Below, piece by piece: positions 24,998 to 38,283 of a stretch of 64,000 bases of DNA; positions within the stretch are counted from its first letter, which is position 1, and every line of letters starts with the position of its first letter. Under the pieces are notes generated by a model, which saw only the letters and a program-made list of their open reading frames with translations, searched no databases and was not told the origin of the DNA. This stretch comes from Xestospongia bergquistia (Eukaryota; Porifera; Demospongiae; Haplosclerida; Petrosiidae). Position numbers and translations under genes: made by a program. Location: the NCBI GenBank assembly GCA_963965975.1, contig OZ014415.1, positions 3,291,001-3,355,000 on the forward strand, in the 5' to 3' direction.

Positions 24998-26524
24998 GAA
25001 AATATTAGCAAGGGATTAATTTGTAATATTTGGAAATTTATTACCTTTTGATCCCATACTTATTTTAAAGTAATGCACTGTGAGGTTTAATTTTATTGTC
25101 CAATATTTCACTATATTCAGTACAATACATGTACCATGCATTCATGTCAGTACACGATAATAATATTCTAACTATGAAGCATGACATTTTCATTATATAA
25201 AATAAATTTTGAAGTTCAATAGTGAATAGTTATGCTTCTATAACAAGTTGAGAGAATTAGTCTTTAAATTGTACACTCAATTCCTCTATCATGTGGACAT
25301 ATTTTATAATGGGAGTGGTAACCATAGGTACTGATGTCAAGAGTAATGATTCCTGCATCATTTGATGATGTGTTTGTTGTTGATCTTCTTGATCTCTAGT
25401 GAGCATGTCACTTATTGCTATTTTATTTGTTTTGTCAAATTGTCAATTAATGGTAGGTCAAATACAACTATACTACATGAATCCTTCATTTTAGTATCTT
25501 ATAAATTAATTTTAAAAGTTATACTAACCAAATCATGCAATGTAGTATTAAATTTTATCTTGTAGTTTAATTCCACATTATATTCAGACTCTGAATATAT
25601 CACAATAACTTGGACCACATTAATTGTGAACGTGTAGATACTATTATGGCAGAATCTTCATTGAGATTCTCTATAGATTTCTAAGAAATATTTAATAGTT
25701 GAATTTTTATTGTTACTTAGCCATTGGCAATGTATCAATTACTTGAGTAAGAGTTCATACCTGATGTTACACTGATTAAAAATTTTTGAAGATATTGTTT
25801 TCTTATCTCATATTCTAGTGAAATCATGTGGGAAGTGTTCATGTTTGTAAACTTTATAGTTGGTTTTGTCCTACATGAGCACTTGTGGAATATTATAGGT
25901 ATTAAATAATCACATGTTCAACACAGATATTGTGTCTCTATACCAAAAGATAACTTATCTATAATAAACAGATAATTGAATAGACTAATAGATAGATTAA
26001 TAACTAAATAGATGAATAGATTGATATATGATAGAGATTTGATAGATGTCAGATAATAAAATGGATAGATTATTGAATGAGTTAATAACTAGTGACTAAA
26101 TTAAGGGAACTAGTAAATAATTGGATGATTGTTAAATGGACTTATAGATAAACAATTAATTAACATCTCATTTTATTTTATTTCACTAAAGACAAGTTTA
26201 CTATATACATCACATGTATATGATCAAGACTGATAAACTAAATATGTTCATTAAGTTTGTACAGTTTGTTCTGAAGTATCTGATAGAAGCAGATATACCA
26301 GATCATATTAATAGACCAATGATCGATACATGATGTTAACACACATTCAGATACATAATATGTCTCTCCTTTTGTCTATCTATTTGTACATCCACACAAC
26401 TATTCATCCTTTCAGTTCTCTCACTCTTTCTCTGTATTGCATACACACATGTATGCTTTCCATTTGTCAATGCTTTAGTCAATCTATCCATCTTGTAATT
26501 GTTCTTTCCATTTTTTCATTAATT
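24215..26524. other. AT-rich intergenic stretch
   Basis: Contains a long (TA)n run at about 24929-24993 and weak GATAGA-type repeats near 25960-26150. I see no coding exon with splice support. Confidence 0.45.
24929..24993. repeat. (TA)n microsatellite, about 65 bases
   Basis: The longest TA run in the window. It can form cruciform or slipped structures. Confidence 0.95.
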
Positions 26525-29500
26525 GTAGTAGTAGGAACACCAGCAGTAAGAATGCTAGTAGTAAGAATAGCAGTATATAGTAGGAACACCAGTAGTAAAA
26601 TGCTAGCAGTAAGAATACCAGTATATATAGTAGGAACATGTACACCAGTAGTAAGAATGCTAGTAGTGAATACCAGTATATAGTAGGAACAGCAGTAGTA
26701 AGAATGTTAGTAGTAAGAATACCAGTCAGTAGTAGGAACACCACAGAATTCTAGTAGTAAGAATAACAGTAGTAGGAACACCAACATAGTAAGACGCTGG
26801 TTGTGCGAATAGCAGTAGTAAATTACTAGCAGTAGAAACAACTGGAGTAAGAATGATAGTAGTAGGAACACTGGTAGTAATAACACCAGTGTAGTGCTGC
26901 ATGTGGGAGGAACAGTAGTAAGAATGCCAGTAGTAGGAAGACCGGTAGTAAGAATTCCAGTATATTAGGAAACCAGTAGTAAAAACGTTAGTAGTAGGAA
27001 CATTAGTAGTAGGAACATCAGTAGTAAGAATATCTGTATTCATATAAGAATGCCAATTGAACAAAAGTAGCAAAATGCCAGAAGTAGGTCTTTACAGCGG
27101 TAGTAAGAATACCATTATGTGCATAAGAATACCAGTAGTAGCAACATCAGTAGTAAAAATTCCAGTAGTAGGAACACCAGTTGTAAGAATACCAGTAGTA
27201 GGAACAGCGGTAGTAAGAATAATATTATGCGCAAAAGAATGCCAACAGTAGCAACATCACTAGTAAGAATTCAAGTAGTAGGAACACCAGTTGTAAGAAT
27301 ACCAGTAGTAGGAACAGCGGTAGTATGAATACCATTATGCGTATAAGAATGCAAACAGTAGCAACATCAGAAGTAAGAATTCAAGTAGTAGGAACACCAG
27401 GTGTAAGAATACCAGTAGTAGGAACAGCGGCAGTATGAATACTATTATGCGCATAAGAATGCCAACAGTAGCAACATCACTAGTAAGTATTCAAGTAGTA
27501 GGAACACCAGTTGTAAGAATACCAGTAGTAGAAACAGCGGCAGTATGAATACTATTATGCGCATAAGAATGCCAACAGTAGCAACATCACTAGTAAGAAT
27601 TCAAGTAGTAGGAACACCTGTTGCAAGAATACCAGTGGTAGGAACAGCGGTAGTATGAATGCCATTTTGCGCATAAGAATGCCAACAGTAGCAACATCAG
27701 TAGTAAGAATTCAAGTAGTAGGAACACCTGTTGCAAGAATACCAGTGGTAGGAACAGCGGTAGTATGAATGCCATTTTGCGCATAAGAATGCCAACAGTA
27801 GCAACATCAGTAGTAAGAATTCAAGTAGTAGGAACACCTGTTGTAAGAATACCAGTAGTAGGAACAGCGGTAGTAAGAATAATATTATGCGCAAAAGAAT
27901 GCCAACAGTAGCAACATCACTAGTAAGTATTCAAGTAGTAGGAACACCAGTTGTAAGAATACCAGTAGTAGAAACAGCGGCAGTATGAATACTATTATGC
28001 GCATAAGAATGCCAACAGTAGCAACATCAGTAGAAAGAATTCAAGTAGTAGGAACACCAGTTGTAAGAATACCAGTAGTAGGAACAGCGGCAGCATGAAT
28101 ACTATTATGCGCATAAGAATGCCAACAGTAGCAACATCACTAGTAAGAATTCAAGTAGTAGGAACACTTGTTGTAAGAATACCAGTAGTAGGAACAGCAA
28201 CAGTATGAATACTATTATGCGCATAAGAATGCCAACAGTAGCAACATCAGTAGTAAGAATTCAAGTAGTAGGAACACCTGTTGCAAGAATACCAGTAGTA
28301 GGAACAGCGGTAGTATAAATACCATTATGCGCATAAGAATGCAAACAGTAAGAAACATCAGTAGAAAGAATTCAAGTAGTAGGAACACCAGTTGTAAGAA
28401 TACCAGTAGTAGGAACAGCGGCAGTATGAATACTATTATGCGCATAAGAATGCCAACAGTAGCAACATCACTAGTAAGAATTCAAGTAGTAGGAACACTT
28501 GTTGTAAGAATACCAGTAGTAGGAACAGCAGCAGTATGAATACTATTATGCGCATAAGAATGCCAACAGTAGCAACATCAGTAGTAAGAATTCAAGTAGT
28601 AGGAACACCAGTTGTAAGAATACTAGTAGTAGGAACAGCGGCAGTGTGAATACTATTATGCGCATAAGAATGACAACAGTAGCAACATCACTAGTAAGAA
28701 TTCAAGTAGTAGGAACACCTGTTGTAAGAATACCAGTAGTAGGAACAGCAGCAGTATGAATACTATTATGCGCATAAGAATGCCAACAGTAGCAACATCA
28801 GTAGTAAGAATTCAAGTAGTAGGAACACCAATTGTAAGAATACTAGTAGTAGGAACAGCGGCAGTGTGAATACTATTATGCGCATAAAAATACCAGCAGT
28901 AGCAACATCAGTAGTAAGAATTCAAGTAGTAGGAACATCAGTTGTAAGAATACCAGTAGTAGGAACAGTGGTAGTATGAATACTGTTATGCGCATAAGAA
29001 TGCCAACAGTAGCAACATCACTAGTAAGAATTCAAGTAGTAGGAACACCAGTTGTAAGAATACCAGTAGTAGGAACAGCGGCAGTATGAATACTATTATG
29101 CGCATAAGAATGCCAACAGTAGCAACATCACTAGTAAGAATTCAAGTAGTAGGAACACCAGTTGTAACAATACCAGTAGTAGGAATAGCAGTAGTATGAA
29201 TACTATTATGCGCATAAAAATACGAGCAGTAGCAACATCAGTAGTAAGAATTCACGTAGTAGGAACACCAGGTGTAAGAATACCAGTAGTAGGAACAGCG
29301 GCAGTATGAATACTATTATGCGCATTAGAATGACAACAGTAGCAACATCACTAGTAAGAATTCAAGTAGTAGGAACACCTGTTGTAAGAATACCAGTAGT
29401 AGGAACAGCGGCAGTGTGAATACTATTATGCGCATAAAAATACCAGCAGTAAGGAACATCAGAAGTAAGAATTCAAGTAGTAGGAACATCAGTTGTAAGA

Positions 29501-32500
29501 ATACCAGTAGTAGGAACAGTGGTAGTATGAATACTGTTATGCGCATAAGAATGCCAACAGTAGCAACATCACTAGTAAGAATTCAAGTAGTAGGAACACC
29601 TGTTGTAAGAATACCAGTAGTAGGAACAGCGGCAGTATGAATACTATTTTGCGCATAAGAATGCCAACAGTAGCAACATCACTAGTAAGAATTCAAGTAG
29701 TAGGAACACCTGTTGCAAGAATACCAGTGGTAGGAACAGCGGTAGTATGAATGCCATTTTGCGCATAAGAATGCCAACAGTAGCAACATCAGTAGTAAGA
29801 ATTCAAGTAGTAGGAACACCTGTTGCAAGAATACCAGTGGTAGGAACAGCGGTAGTATGAATGCCATTTTGCGCATAAGAATGCCAACAGTAGCAACATC
29901 AGTAGTAAGAATTCAAGTCGTAGGAACACCTGTTGTAAGAATACCAGTAGTAGGAACAGCGGTAGTAAGAATAATATTATGCGCAAAAGAATGCCAACAG
30001 TAGCAACATCACTAGTAAGTATTCAAGTAGTAGGAACACCAGTTGTAAGAATACCAGTAGTAGAAACAGCGGCAGTATGAATACTATTATGCGCATAAGA
30101 ATGCCAACAGTAGCAACATCAGTAGAAAGAATTCAAGTAGTAGGAACACCAGTTGTAAGAATACCAGTAGTAGGAACAGCGGCAGCATGAATACTATTAT
30201 GCGCATAAGAATGCCAACAGTAGCAACATCACTAGTAAGAATTCAAGTAGTAGGAACACTTGTTGTAAGAATACCAGTAGTAGGAACAGCAACAGTATGA
30301 ATACTATTATGCGCATAAGAATGCCAACAGTAGCAACATCAGTAGTAAGAATTCAAGTAGTAGGAACACCTGTTGCAAGAATACCAGTAGTAGGAACAGC
30401 GGTAGTATAAATACCATTATGCGCATAAGAATGCAAACAGTAAGAAACATCAGTAGAAAGAATTCAAGTAGTAGGAACACCAGTTGTAAGAATACCAGTA
30501 GTAGGAACAGCGGCAGTATGAATACTATTATGCGCATAAGAATGCCAACAGTAGCAACATCACTAGTAAGAATTCAAGTAGTAGGAACACTTGTTGTAAG
30601 AATACCAGTAGTAGGAACAGCAGCAGTATGAATACTATTATGCGCATAAGAATGCCAACAGTAGCAACATCAGTAGTAAGAATTCAAGTAGTAGGAACAC
30701 CAGTTGTAAGAATACTAGTAGTAGGAACAGCGGCAGTGTGAATACTATTATGCGCATAAGAATGACAACAGTAGCAACATCACTAGTAAGAATTCAAGTA
30801 GTAGGAACACCTGTTGTAAGAATACCAGTAGTAGGAACAGCAGCAGTATGAATACTATTATGCGCATAAGAATGCCAACAGTAGCAACATCAGTAGTAAG
30901 AATTCAAGTAGTAGGAACACCAATTGTAAGAATACTAGTAGTAGGAACAGCGGCAGTGTGAACACTATTATGCGCATAAAAATACCAGCAGTAGCAACAT
31001 CAGTAGTAAGAATTCAAGTAGTAGGAACATCAGTTGTAAGAATACCAGTAGTAGGAACAGTGGTAGTATGAATACTGTTATGCGCATAAGAATGCCAACA
31101 GTAGCAACATCACTAGTAAGAATTCAAGTAGTAGGAACACCAGTTGTAAGAATACCAGTAGTAGGAACAGCGGCAGTATGAATACTATTATGCGCATAAG
31201 AATGCCAACAGTAGCAACATCACTAGTAAGAATTCAAGTAGTAGGAACACCAGTTGTAACAATACCAGTAGTAGGAATAGCGGTAGTATGAATACTATTA
31301 TGCGCATAAAAATACGAGCAGTAGCAACATCAGTAGTAAGAATTCAAGTAGTAGGAACACCAGGTGTAAGAATACCAGTAGTAGGAACAGCGGCAGTATG
31401 AATACTATTATGCGCATTAGAATGACAACAGTAGCAACATCACTAGTAAGAATTCAAGTAGTAGGAACACCTGTTGTAAGAATACCAGTAGTAGGAACAG
31501 CGGCAGTGTGAATACTATTATGCGCATAAAAATACCAGCAGTAAGGAACATCAGAAGTAAGAATTCAAGTAGTAGGAACATCAGTTGTAAGAATACCAGT
31601 AGTAGGAACAGTGGTAGTATGAATACTGTTATGCGCATAAGAATGCCAACAGTAGCAACATCACTAGTAAGAATTCAAGTAGTAGGAACACCTGTTGTAA
31701 GAATACCAGTAGTAGGAACAGCGGCAGTATGAATACTATTTTGCGCATAAGAATGCCAACAGTAGCAACATCACTAGTAAGAATTCAAGTAGTAGGAACA
31801 CCTGTTGTAAGAATACCAGTAGTAGGAACAGCGGCAGTATGAATACCATTATGCACATAAGAATGCCAACAGTAGCAACATCAGTAGTAAGAATTCAAGT
31901 AGTAGAAACACGAGTTGTAACAATACCAGTAGTAGGAATAGCGGTAGTGTGAATACTATTATGCGCATAAAAATACGAGCAGTAGCAACATCAGTAGTAA
32001 GAATTCAAGTAGTAGGAACACCAGTTGTAAGAATACCAGTAGTAGGAACAGCTGTAGTATGAATACTATTGTGCGCATAAGAATGCCAACAGTAGCAACA
32101 TCAGTAGTAAGAATTCAAGTAGTAGGAACACCAGTTGTAACAATACCAGTAGTAGGAATAGCGGTAGTATGAATACTATTATGAGCAAAAAAATACGAGC
32201 AGTAGCAACATCAGTAGTAAGAATTCAAGTAGTAGGAACACCAGTTGTAAGAATACCAGTAGTAAGAACAGCGGTAGTATGAATACTATTATGCGCATAA
32301 GAATGCCAACAGTAGCAACATCACTAGTAAGAATTCAAGTAGTAGGAACACCAGTTGTAAGAATACCAGTAGTAGGAACAGCGGCAGTATGAATACTATT
32401 ATGCGCATAAGAATGCCAACAGTAGCAACATCAGTAGTAAGAATTCAAGTAGTAGGAACACCAGTTGTAAGAATACTAGTAGTAGGAACAGCGGCAGTGT

Positions 32501-33482
32501 GAATACTATTATGCGCATAAAAATACCAGCAGTAGCAACATCAGTAGTAAGAATTCAAGTAGTAGGAACACTTGTTGTAAGAATACCAGTAGTAGGAATA
32601 GCGGTAGTATGAATACTATTATGCGCATAAAATACGAGCAGTAGCAACATCAGTAGTAAGAATTCAAGTAGTAGGAACACCAGTTGTAAGAATAACAGTA
32701 GTAGGAACAGCCGTAATATGAATACCATTATGCGCATAAGAATGCCAACAGTAGCAACATCACTAGTAAGAATTTAAGTAGTAGGAACACCAGTTGTAAC
32801 AATACCAGTAGTAGGAATAGCGGTAGTATGAATACTATTATGCGCATAAAAATACGAGCAGTAGCAACATCAGTAGTAAGAATTCAAGTAGTAGGAACAC
32901 CAGTTGTAAGAATAACAGTAGTAGGAACAGCCGTAGTATGAATACTATTGTGCGCATAAGAATGCCAACAGTAGCAACATCAGTAGTAAGAATTCAAGTA
33001 GTAGGACACCAGTTGTAACAATACCAGTAGTAGGAATAGCGGTAGTATGAATACTATTATGCGCATAAAAATACGAGCAGTAGCAACATCAATAGTAAGA
33101 ATTCAAGTAGTAGGAACACCAGTTGTAAGAATACCAGTAGTAAGAACAGCGGTAGTATGAATACTATTATGCGTATAAGAATGCCAACAGTAGCAACATC
33201 ACTAGTAAGAATTCAAGTAGTAGGAACACCAGTTGTAAGAATACCAGTAGTAGGAACAGCGGTAGTATGAATACCAGTATACGTATAAGAATACCAGTAG
33301 TAGGAACATCAGTAGTAAGAATTCCTGTAGTAGGAACACCAGTAGTAACAACAGCAGTAGTAGGAAGACCAGTAGTAAGACATCTGTGGTAGGAATAGTA
33401 GTAGTAATCAATTGTAGGAACAACAGTAGCATGAATGCCAGTTGTAGCAATACCAGTAGTAGAAACACTAGTAGTAGGAACC
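26525..33482. repeat. 7-kb satellite with 110-bp units, built from 15/30-bp motifs
   Basis: The array is made of GTAGTAGGAACACCA and GTAGTAAGAATACCA-type 15-base motifs. Its left end (26525-27050) is irregular and shows this base period and its 30-base dimer. From about 27110 the array settles into 110-base units marked by TTATGCGCATAAGAATGCC. Spacing between successive GCATAAGAAT markers (27451, 27561, 27671, 27781, 27891) is exactly 110. The right end (after 33260) becomes irregular again. All apparent reading frames in it follow from the repeat and are not genes. Confidence 0.95.
27560..31743. repeat. 2,092-bp higher-order duplication inside the satellite
   Basis: The block 27560-29651 is repeated at 29652-31743. 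Every matching landmark is offset by exactly 2,092 bases (19 units of 110 plus 2 single-base insertions). By eye only a handful of substitutions separate the two blocks (for example 27805/29897 and 28864/30956), so they are nearly identical and very young, or an assembly duplication. Confidence 0.88.
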
Positions 33483-33968
33483 TCTGGATTAATAACTACC
33501 CTACTACAGCGCTAGCACTATATATCATCTACTGTCATACACTGAGTCACTGATGACTAGCTACCCAACTATTCAACTCTAACATTGAATAACTATGTTT
33601 GTTATGACTGTATTGTTATTGTCAGATGGCTAACTTATTTAACTACACCTATTCATTTGTTATTAGCCAGAACTAGTTTTATACTGAGCAAAATCGAGGA
33701 TCTTATTGGAAAAGTCCTAGAGCTAGCAGTTTGAGAGACACTTTATGACAATGGAATTTCTTATATAATTTAAATTATTAGTATAAGATGAATTTTGAAT
33801 TAATATAATTTTTTATATATAAAACAAAACAAAGTGCACAACATATGCTAACAGATATATTAGGGACTGAACAACCAACTAACACAAACAAAAAATAACA
33901 ATAATTATATATACAATGCAAACAACTAGCAAAGTAATATTATAGTATATATGGTTGGATATACATTG
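33483..33968. other. Gene-free spacer
   Basis: AT-rich sequence between the satellite and the fragments at 34 kb. Nothing recognisable. Confidence 0.4.
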
Positions 33969-34403
33969 TTAAAGCACCAATCGACTCCTTAAAAATCCAT
34001 CATTCTCCGCCTGCACAGCAGGAGTACTGTAGATACAATCAATAGATGTTATATTATTATTCCAACTGTTACAAGAAAAAGCCAGTTCTGTGTTCAGTTT
34101 TCCCTGATCTTCTGCCAGTACTCCATTGTTATATAAGCACCATTGTACGTGATTTGATGAACAAGATGTAGTATACATCGGAAGCAACAACAACACTATA
34201 CGTAGCAGAAATATGTACAAGAGTAGTATCATCAGGACAAGCAAAAATATCATCAACGTGATATATAATAGTAGCATCAGGAGTATCAACATGATCTGGA
34301 CCCTCAACATTTGCAACAATATGTTCAACAGTCGCATTGTAGTAGCCAAAGTAGCGGAATTTCTTGACAAAAAAATACAATTACTACAAGTGGTCATATA
34401 CAC
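33969..34403 (-). other. Unassigned minus-strand coding-like stretch
   Basis: One frame (34129-34380) reads FGYYNATVEHIVANVEGPDH then VDTPDATIIYHVDDIF, which looks like real protein composition. A second frame (34000-34130) continues with CLYNNGVLAEDQGKLNTELA. I do not recognise the family. It may be a decayed exon with one frame change. Confidence 0.3.
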
Positions 34404-34560
34404 GACTAAAGAAAAATTTTAAGGGCGTGGTTGGCGAATTGACATCCGCTTTTGTTAATACAGACAGCAATGTGCAACACAATGGAATGCGGAAGCAAAC
34501 GTCATCAATAAACACGACTATGAATTTGATTAAAAGCTTACATAAGTTGTCTATATGACA

Positions 34561-34602
34561 ATAAGTGACTCCATTGTCTAAAAAGACATTGGAGTCACTT
34601 AT
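34561..34602. repeat. Near-perfect hairpin
   Basis: ATAAGTGACTCCATTGTCT and its inverse AGACATTGGAGTCACTTAT, 19-base arms with one mismatch, separated by AAAA. No matching gene end is seen nearby. Confidence 0.8.
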
Positions 34603-34751
34603 ACCAAGATATAAACAAAGACTAAATTTTATCACAAAATGTTAATGATTCTTATTAAATGTACTTAATTCCCAGTTCTTTTTTCAATCTGTCAAAGACT
34701 GCCATTGTCAAAGAGAAATTTGATAACCAAGTAGCCTGCTACAACCATGGA

Positions 34752-35340
34752 TTTACCTCTACTGAGACTGAATTACTTTGAGAAGGTAAAGGATCAACTG
34801 TGTTGTCAACCTGTGAAATTGCTAAATTATCGTCTCTTTTAGTACTCTTCAATTTCTTCTTAATTTTGTTCCTCTCATCCATGGATGCACCCCTGTACAA
34901 TAACAAAATAAAGCCATAAGAACTTCATAATTAAGATATCAATAATCTGATAACTTCACAATTGACTTAATTGATATTATCTATTAATAACTTACTTGAG
35001 TATATTACCCTTGCGTTTTCTACCTGGCTTCTGGCAAGTAGAATGGAATTTTGGCTGTGTTTCATTTTTCTTGCGAGGAGCAACAAAATTATTTACAGTA
35101 AATGGTCGTACTTCTTCCTCTGTACTTGTCCATGTAGTTAGTACGGCTTTATATAAGAGAGAATTAATTGACTGGAGATATGGATGGACACCTTTGTTCT
35201 CAACAGTTAGTTTTGAAGTAAACTCATTGATGTACTGAGAACTTAATGCTAGACTTCTTCATCCGTTTCTATAGCTTTAAGGAGAATGGAAAGGGTATCA
35301 TCTTCCTCATCAGTCTCACAAGTACATACATGTAGTTTAT
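34752..35340 (-). pseudogene. Gene fragment, possibly SWIM/MULE-type transposase C-terminus
   Basis: Minus-strand exons. 35330-35265 reads DEEDDTLSILLKAIETDEEV. About 35262-35000 reads SSQYINEFTSKLTVENKG then FVAPRKKNE and KPGRKRKGNILK. 34896-34752 reads SMDERNKIKKKLKST and PLPSQSNSVSVE. A GT-AG intron (about 34897-34999) joins the last two in frame (AA|G). The basic KPGRKRK tail recalls the end of SWIM-finger/MULE transposase-derived proteins, but no SWIM motif is seen. A stop or frame change separates the first two pieces. Confidence 0.35.
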
Positions 35341-35508
35341 GTTCACTTGTTAGCTATGTGTGAAATATGAAATGACACCATGTATGTCATAAGACTCATA
35401 ACAGTATTACCTTGATATAATATGTATTTATACATGACTCCTCTCTCGTTTTCCAAAGAAGGAATTCATCCCATGAACAAGTAGGTCTTTATCAAATTCC
35501 TGCAGTGT

Positions 35509-37259
35509 TCTTTACTGCCTATACTCGTCTGAATAACCTCCTTCAAGTTATAGAGAATGACTCATCTCCTCTAGCTCCTACTGCCTTACTATGTAGTCTC
35601 CATTATAATTTACACACCAGATGTAAGTTATCTATCATAAAGTATATTCATAACATCACTATATCAATTCTCTTAATACTATACTATATTATAGTATAGT
35701 ACTATATTAGAACTCATCTCTGCTTTTTTTAAATGCAGTTGGGATGGAAAGACATCATTTTCCCCTCAGTAGCTCAACTCAATCAGCTAAAGCAAGACTC
35801 TATTGTTCTCTCTTTGTCAACTGAACCAGTCACAACATCTCCTATATGTTTGGAGGAATATTATGAGATGTCCATGCTATATCTGTCACAGTTTGGCAAG
35901 AAGCCTAGTTCTCAGCCAGTGTCTTCATCATCACTACATATTTTGGATAAATTGCCTACATTTATTCAACTTTTTTGTAACATATTAGATTGTCAGCTAG
36001 AAATTGTATGTCCAAAAATGCTCTCTGTAGCATTAACTGATACTGTTCTTGCTATTGGAATACATTCCATACTTTTATGAACTGTGAATAAACTTTTAAA
36101 CACTTTTCCACCTGGATTGAAGAAGGTATAATTATTAGTATAGTAACATGTAGTAAGAAATGCTTTGAGGGTCTCTATTACCCATTACTTTACAGAATAA
36201 ATGAAAACCTGTTTTTCCTCTTTTTTTCAAGGACATTTTGATGGAAAGATTACACAAACTTAACACAGAGAGTCCATATGGAAAGGTCTTGATGCAAGAA
36301 ACACTGACTTTGAACAGATGTATGCTAGATATTGTCAATGAGCTGCAGGTAATATGCAGATATATATAATAATTACTGTCACATAATGACTTCCTAACTT
36401 ATTGTCTGTAATCACTAGAATCTTCAGACATCCTTGAAGATTTAATTCATCAATAGATGATGTCCTGTTAATGTCAGCTCATCTTCCTGAAACAGCATTA
36501 ATTGGCTCCCCTTCTCAAAGTGTCTAGTAACTGGTCTAATACAGTAGGAATGGAGTCATTCCCACCTCCTGAGAAATGGGATCTAAAAGAATGCTATAAA
36601 GATTTAGTGATGAGATTTGCATACATGGACAAAATTGTCACTTGGGGACTAGAACGCACACCAAAATATAGGAGCATTCTTCAATCCACAATGTCTTTTA
36701 AGCATATTCCATCAGGTAATACAACACTCTATCTTATATATATATGTATGTACAAAACTGTATTTGTAGTATTCAGAAAATACTTGTATGGGACTTGAGT
36801 CAGTTGCTTTTGTTGCCAAGTTAACAAGCAGAGACAAAGACCATATAATAAAGACACACTTAATACATTGATATATAAAAAGAACAAAGTATAAACTAGT
36901 TTGGTTACTGTACATGGTTTTTCTTATAGATTCGAGATCCTCCATCAGATGTTCTCTTCCTTTATAGTGTCCACCTCTGGGGAACACACTTTGAGAAAAC
37001 AACAAACTTAGAATTGCATGACACACCCCCAAGATCAGCTTAACCTTCACCACTTCCAGTAATCCATCTCACACTCCAGCCTTCTCCACCATTACATAGT
37101 CCAATAGAGTCAAAACCACCTTATACACATTATGTTCCTTGTATGCAGAGAAGAAGAGTACATACAGAACCGTTGTTTTATCTTAAGATATATAGTAATG
37201 AATCTCAAAGTAACAAATGGACATTGAGAAATCTATGTTGTACTCTCAGACCATTTTAA
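35509..37259 (+). pseudogene. Dynein heavy chain C-terminal-like remnant
   Basis: Plus-strand exon-like blocks. About 35509-35625 reads VFFTAYTRLNNLLQVIEND. About 35736-36080 starts LGWKDIIFPSVAQL. About 36232-36348 reads SPYGKVLMQETLTLNRCMLD before GTAATA. About 36500-36716 reads WDLKECYKDLVMRFAYMDK and ends before GTAATA. About 36940-37259 reads YSVHLWGTHFEKTTNLELHD, then LPVIHLTLQP, PCMQRRRVHTEPLFYLKIYS and WTLRNLCCTLRPF. The last block follows the dynein heavy chain tail (L.G..F....L.E..P, PVI.L.P, Y.CP.Y...R, W..R). Frames do not join cleanly and the motor domains are absent, so it is a 3' remnant, perhaps of a DNHD1-like gene. Confidence 0.45.
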
Positions 37260-38237
37260 CATTATAGTAATGTACACTGTTATATAACAAATATAATAAA
37301 TTAAATATTATATTTATTACATTATACATTACCCAGCATTAATACTATATGATGTGCAGTATTATTATGTTACTGACATCAGGCTTTATTATATACAAGT
37401 ACTCACATACATGTTAAGTTTTTATTCATAGTTAAAGCTCATGTTGGTTAATGATATTATATTACCACCATCACTTTTCGTCTTCCATATAACTTACACA
37501 TTCCACGTGTACATTTTTGCTGGCACTATCTAATGACTTTAGTGGAAGGTGCATGTCATTGAGAACACTAAAATTGAAGGAAATATTACTTTGCACATTA
37601 ATAAGATTGAAAGTGAATGATATCAATAAATTAAGACAAGACAATATTATATATAGAAAATAATTTGAAAAGATTCTTCCTATCTTCTCCAGATTCATCT
37701 TCTCTGGACTCTATAACTACAGCGTCATTAAAACAGCACTATTTTGATAAGTTAACTTATATTAGAATCAATCAATACATGTGATTATGATGATACTAAG
37801 GTCATCAAGATTAGGTATATATATATGTGAAATATTGACTCACTGTCTCTCTCATTACAGACTGATTTCATCAATGGGATAGAATTCATTAATTATTATA
37901 GTCGATAAGTTACTTAATTCTTCAACAATGTCGGCTTCAATTGAACACTACGTAATACTGTTATATTATCTTCTATTTTGTACCTATGATGTCATAGTTG
38001 TGTAATGTTTTGCTGAAAATTATTATTTTTTAACTTTAAAAATAACTATATATCTAATTAGTTAACAGTGATCGTAGAAACACTAAAATTCTTGGCAGCT
38101 GTAGAAATAATCAACAATCACAGAAACCTCCATAAATAAAGAGCTTATTAGACACACACCATCTTTTGTCCTCTATTCAACTTACAATCTCCACCTACAG
38201 CAATATTACCATGTCTTCCTAGCAGGAGTATATCTTA

Positions 38238-38283
<46 letters not shown>

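Noticed and set aside
27590-32737. Many minus-strand hydrophobic frames (MRII.FILPLFLLLVFLQ type) and plus-strand VVRIPVVGT frames.
   Set aside because: They are translations of the 110-base satellite in different frames and recur with its period. There is no start context, splice signal or coding constraint.
26525-33482. Regular array that might suggest a CRISPR-like locus.
   Set aside because: Units are contiguous without unique spacers and the host is an animal, so this is a satellite.
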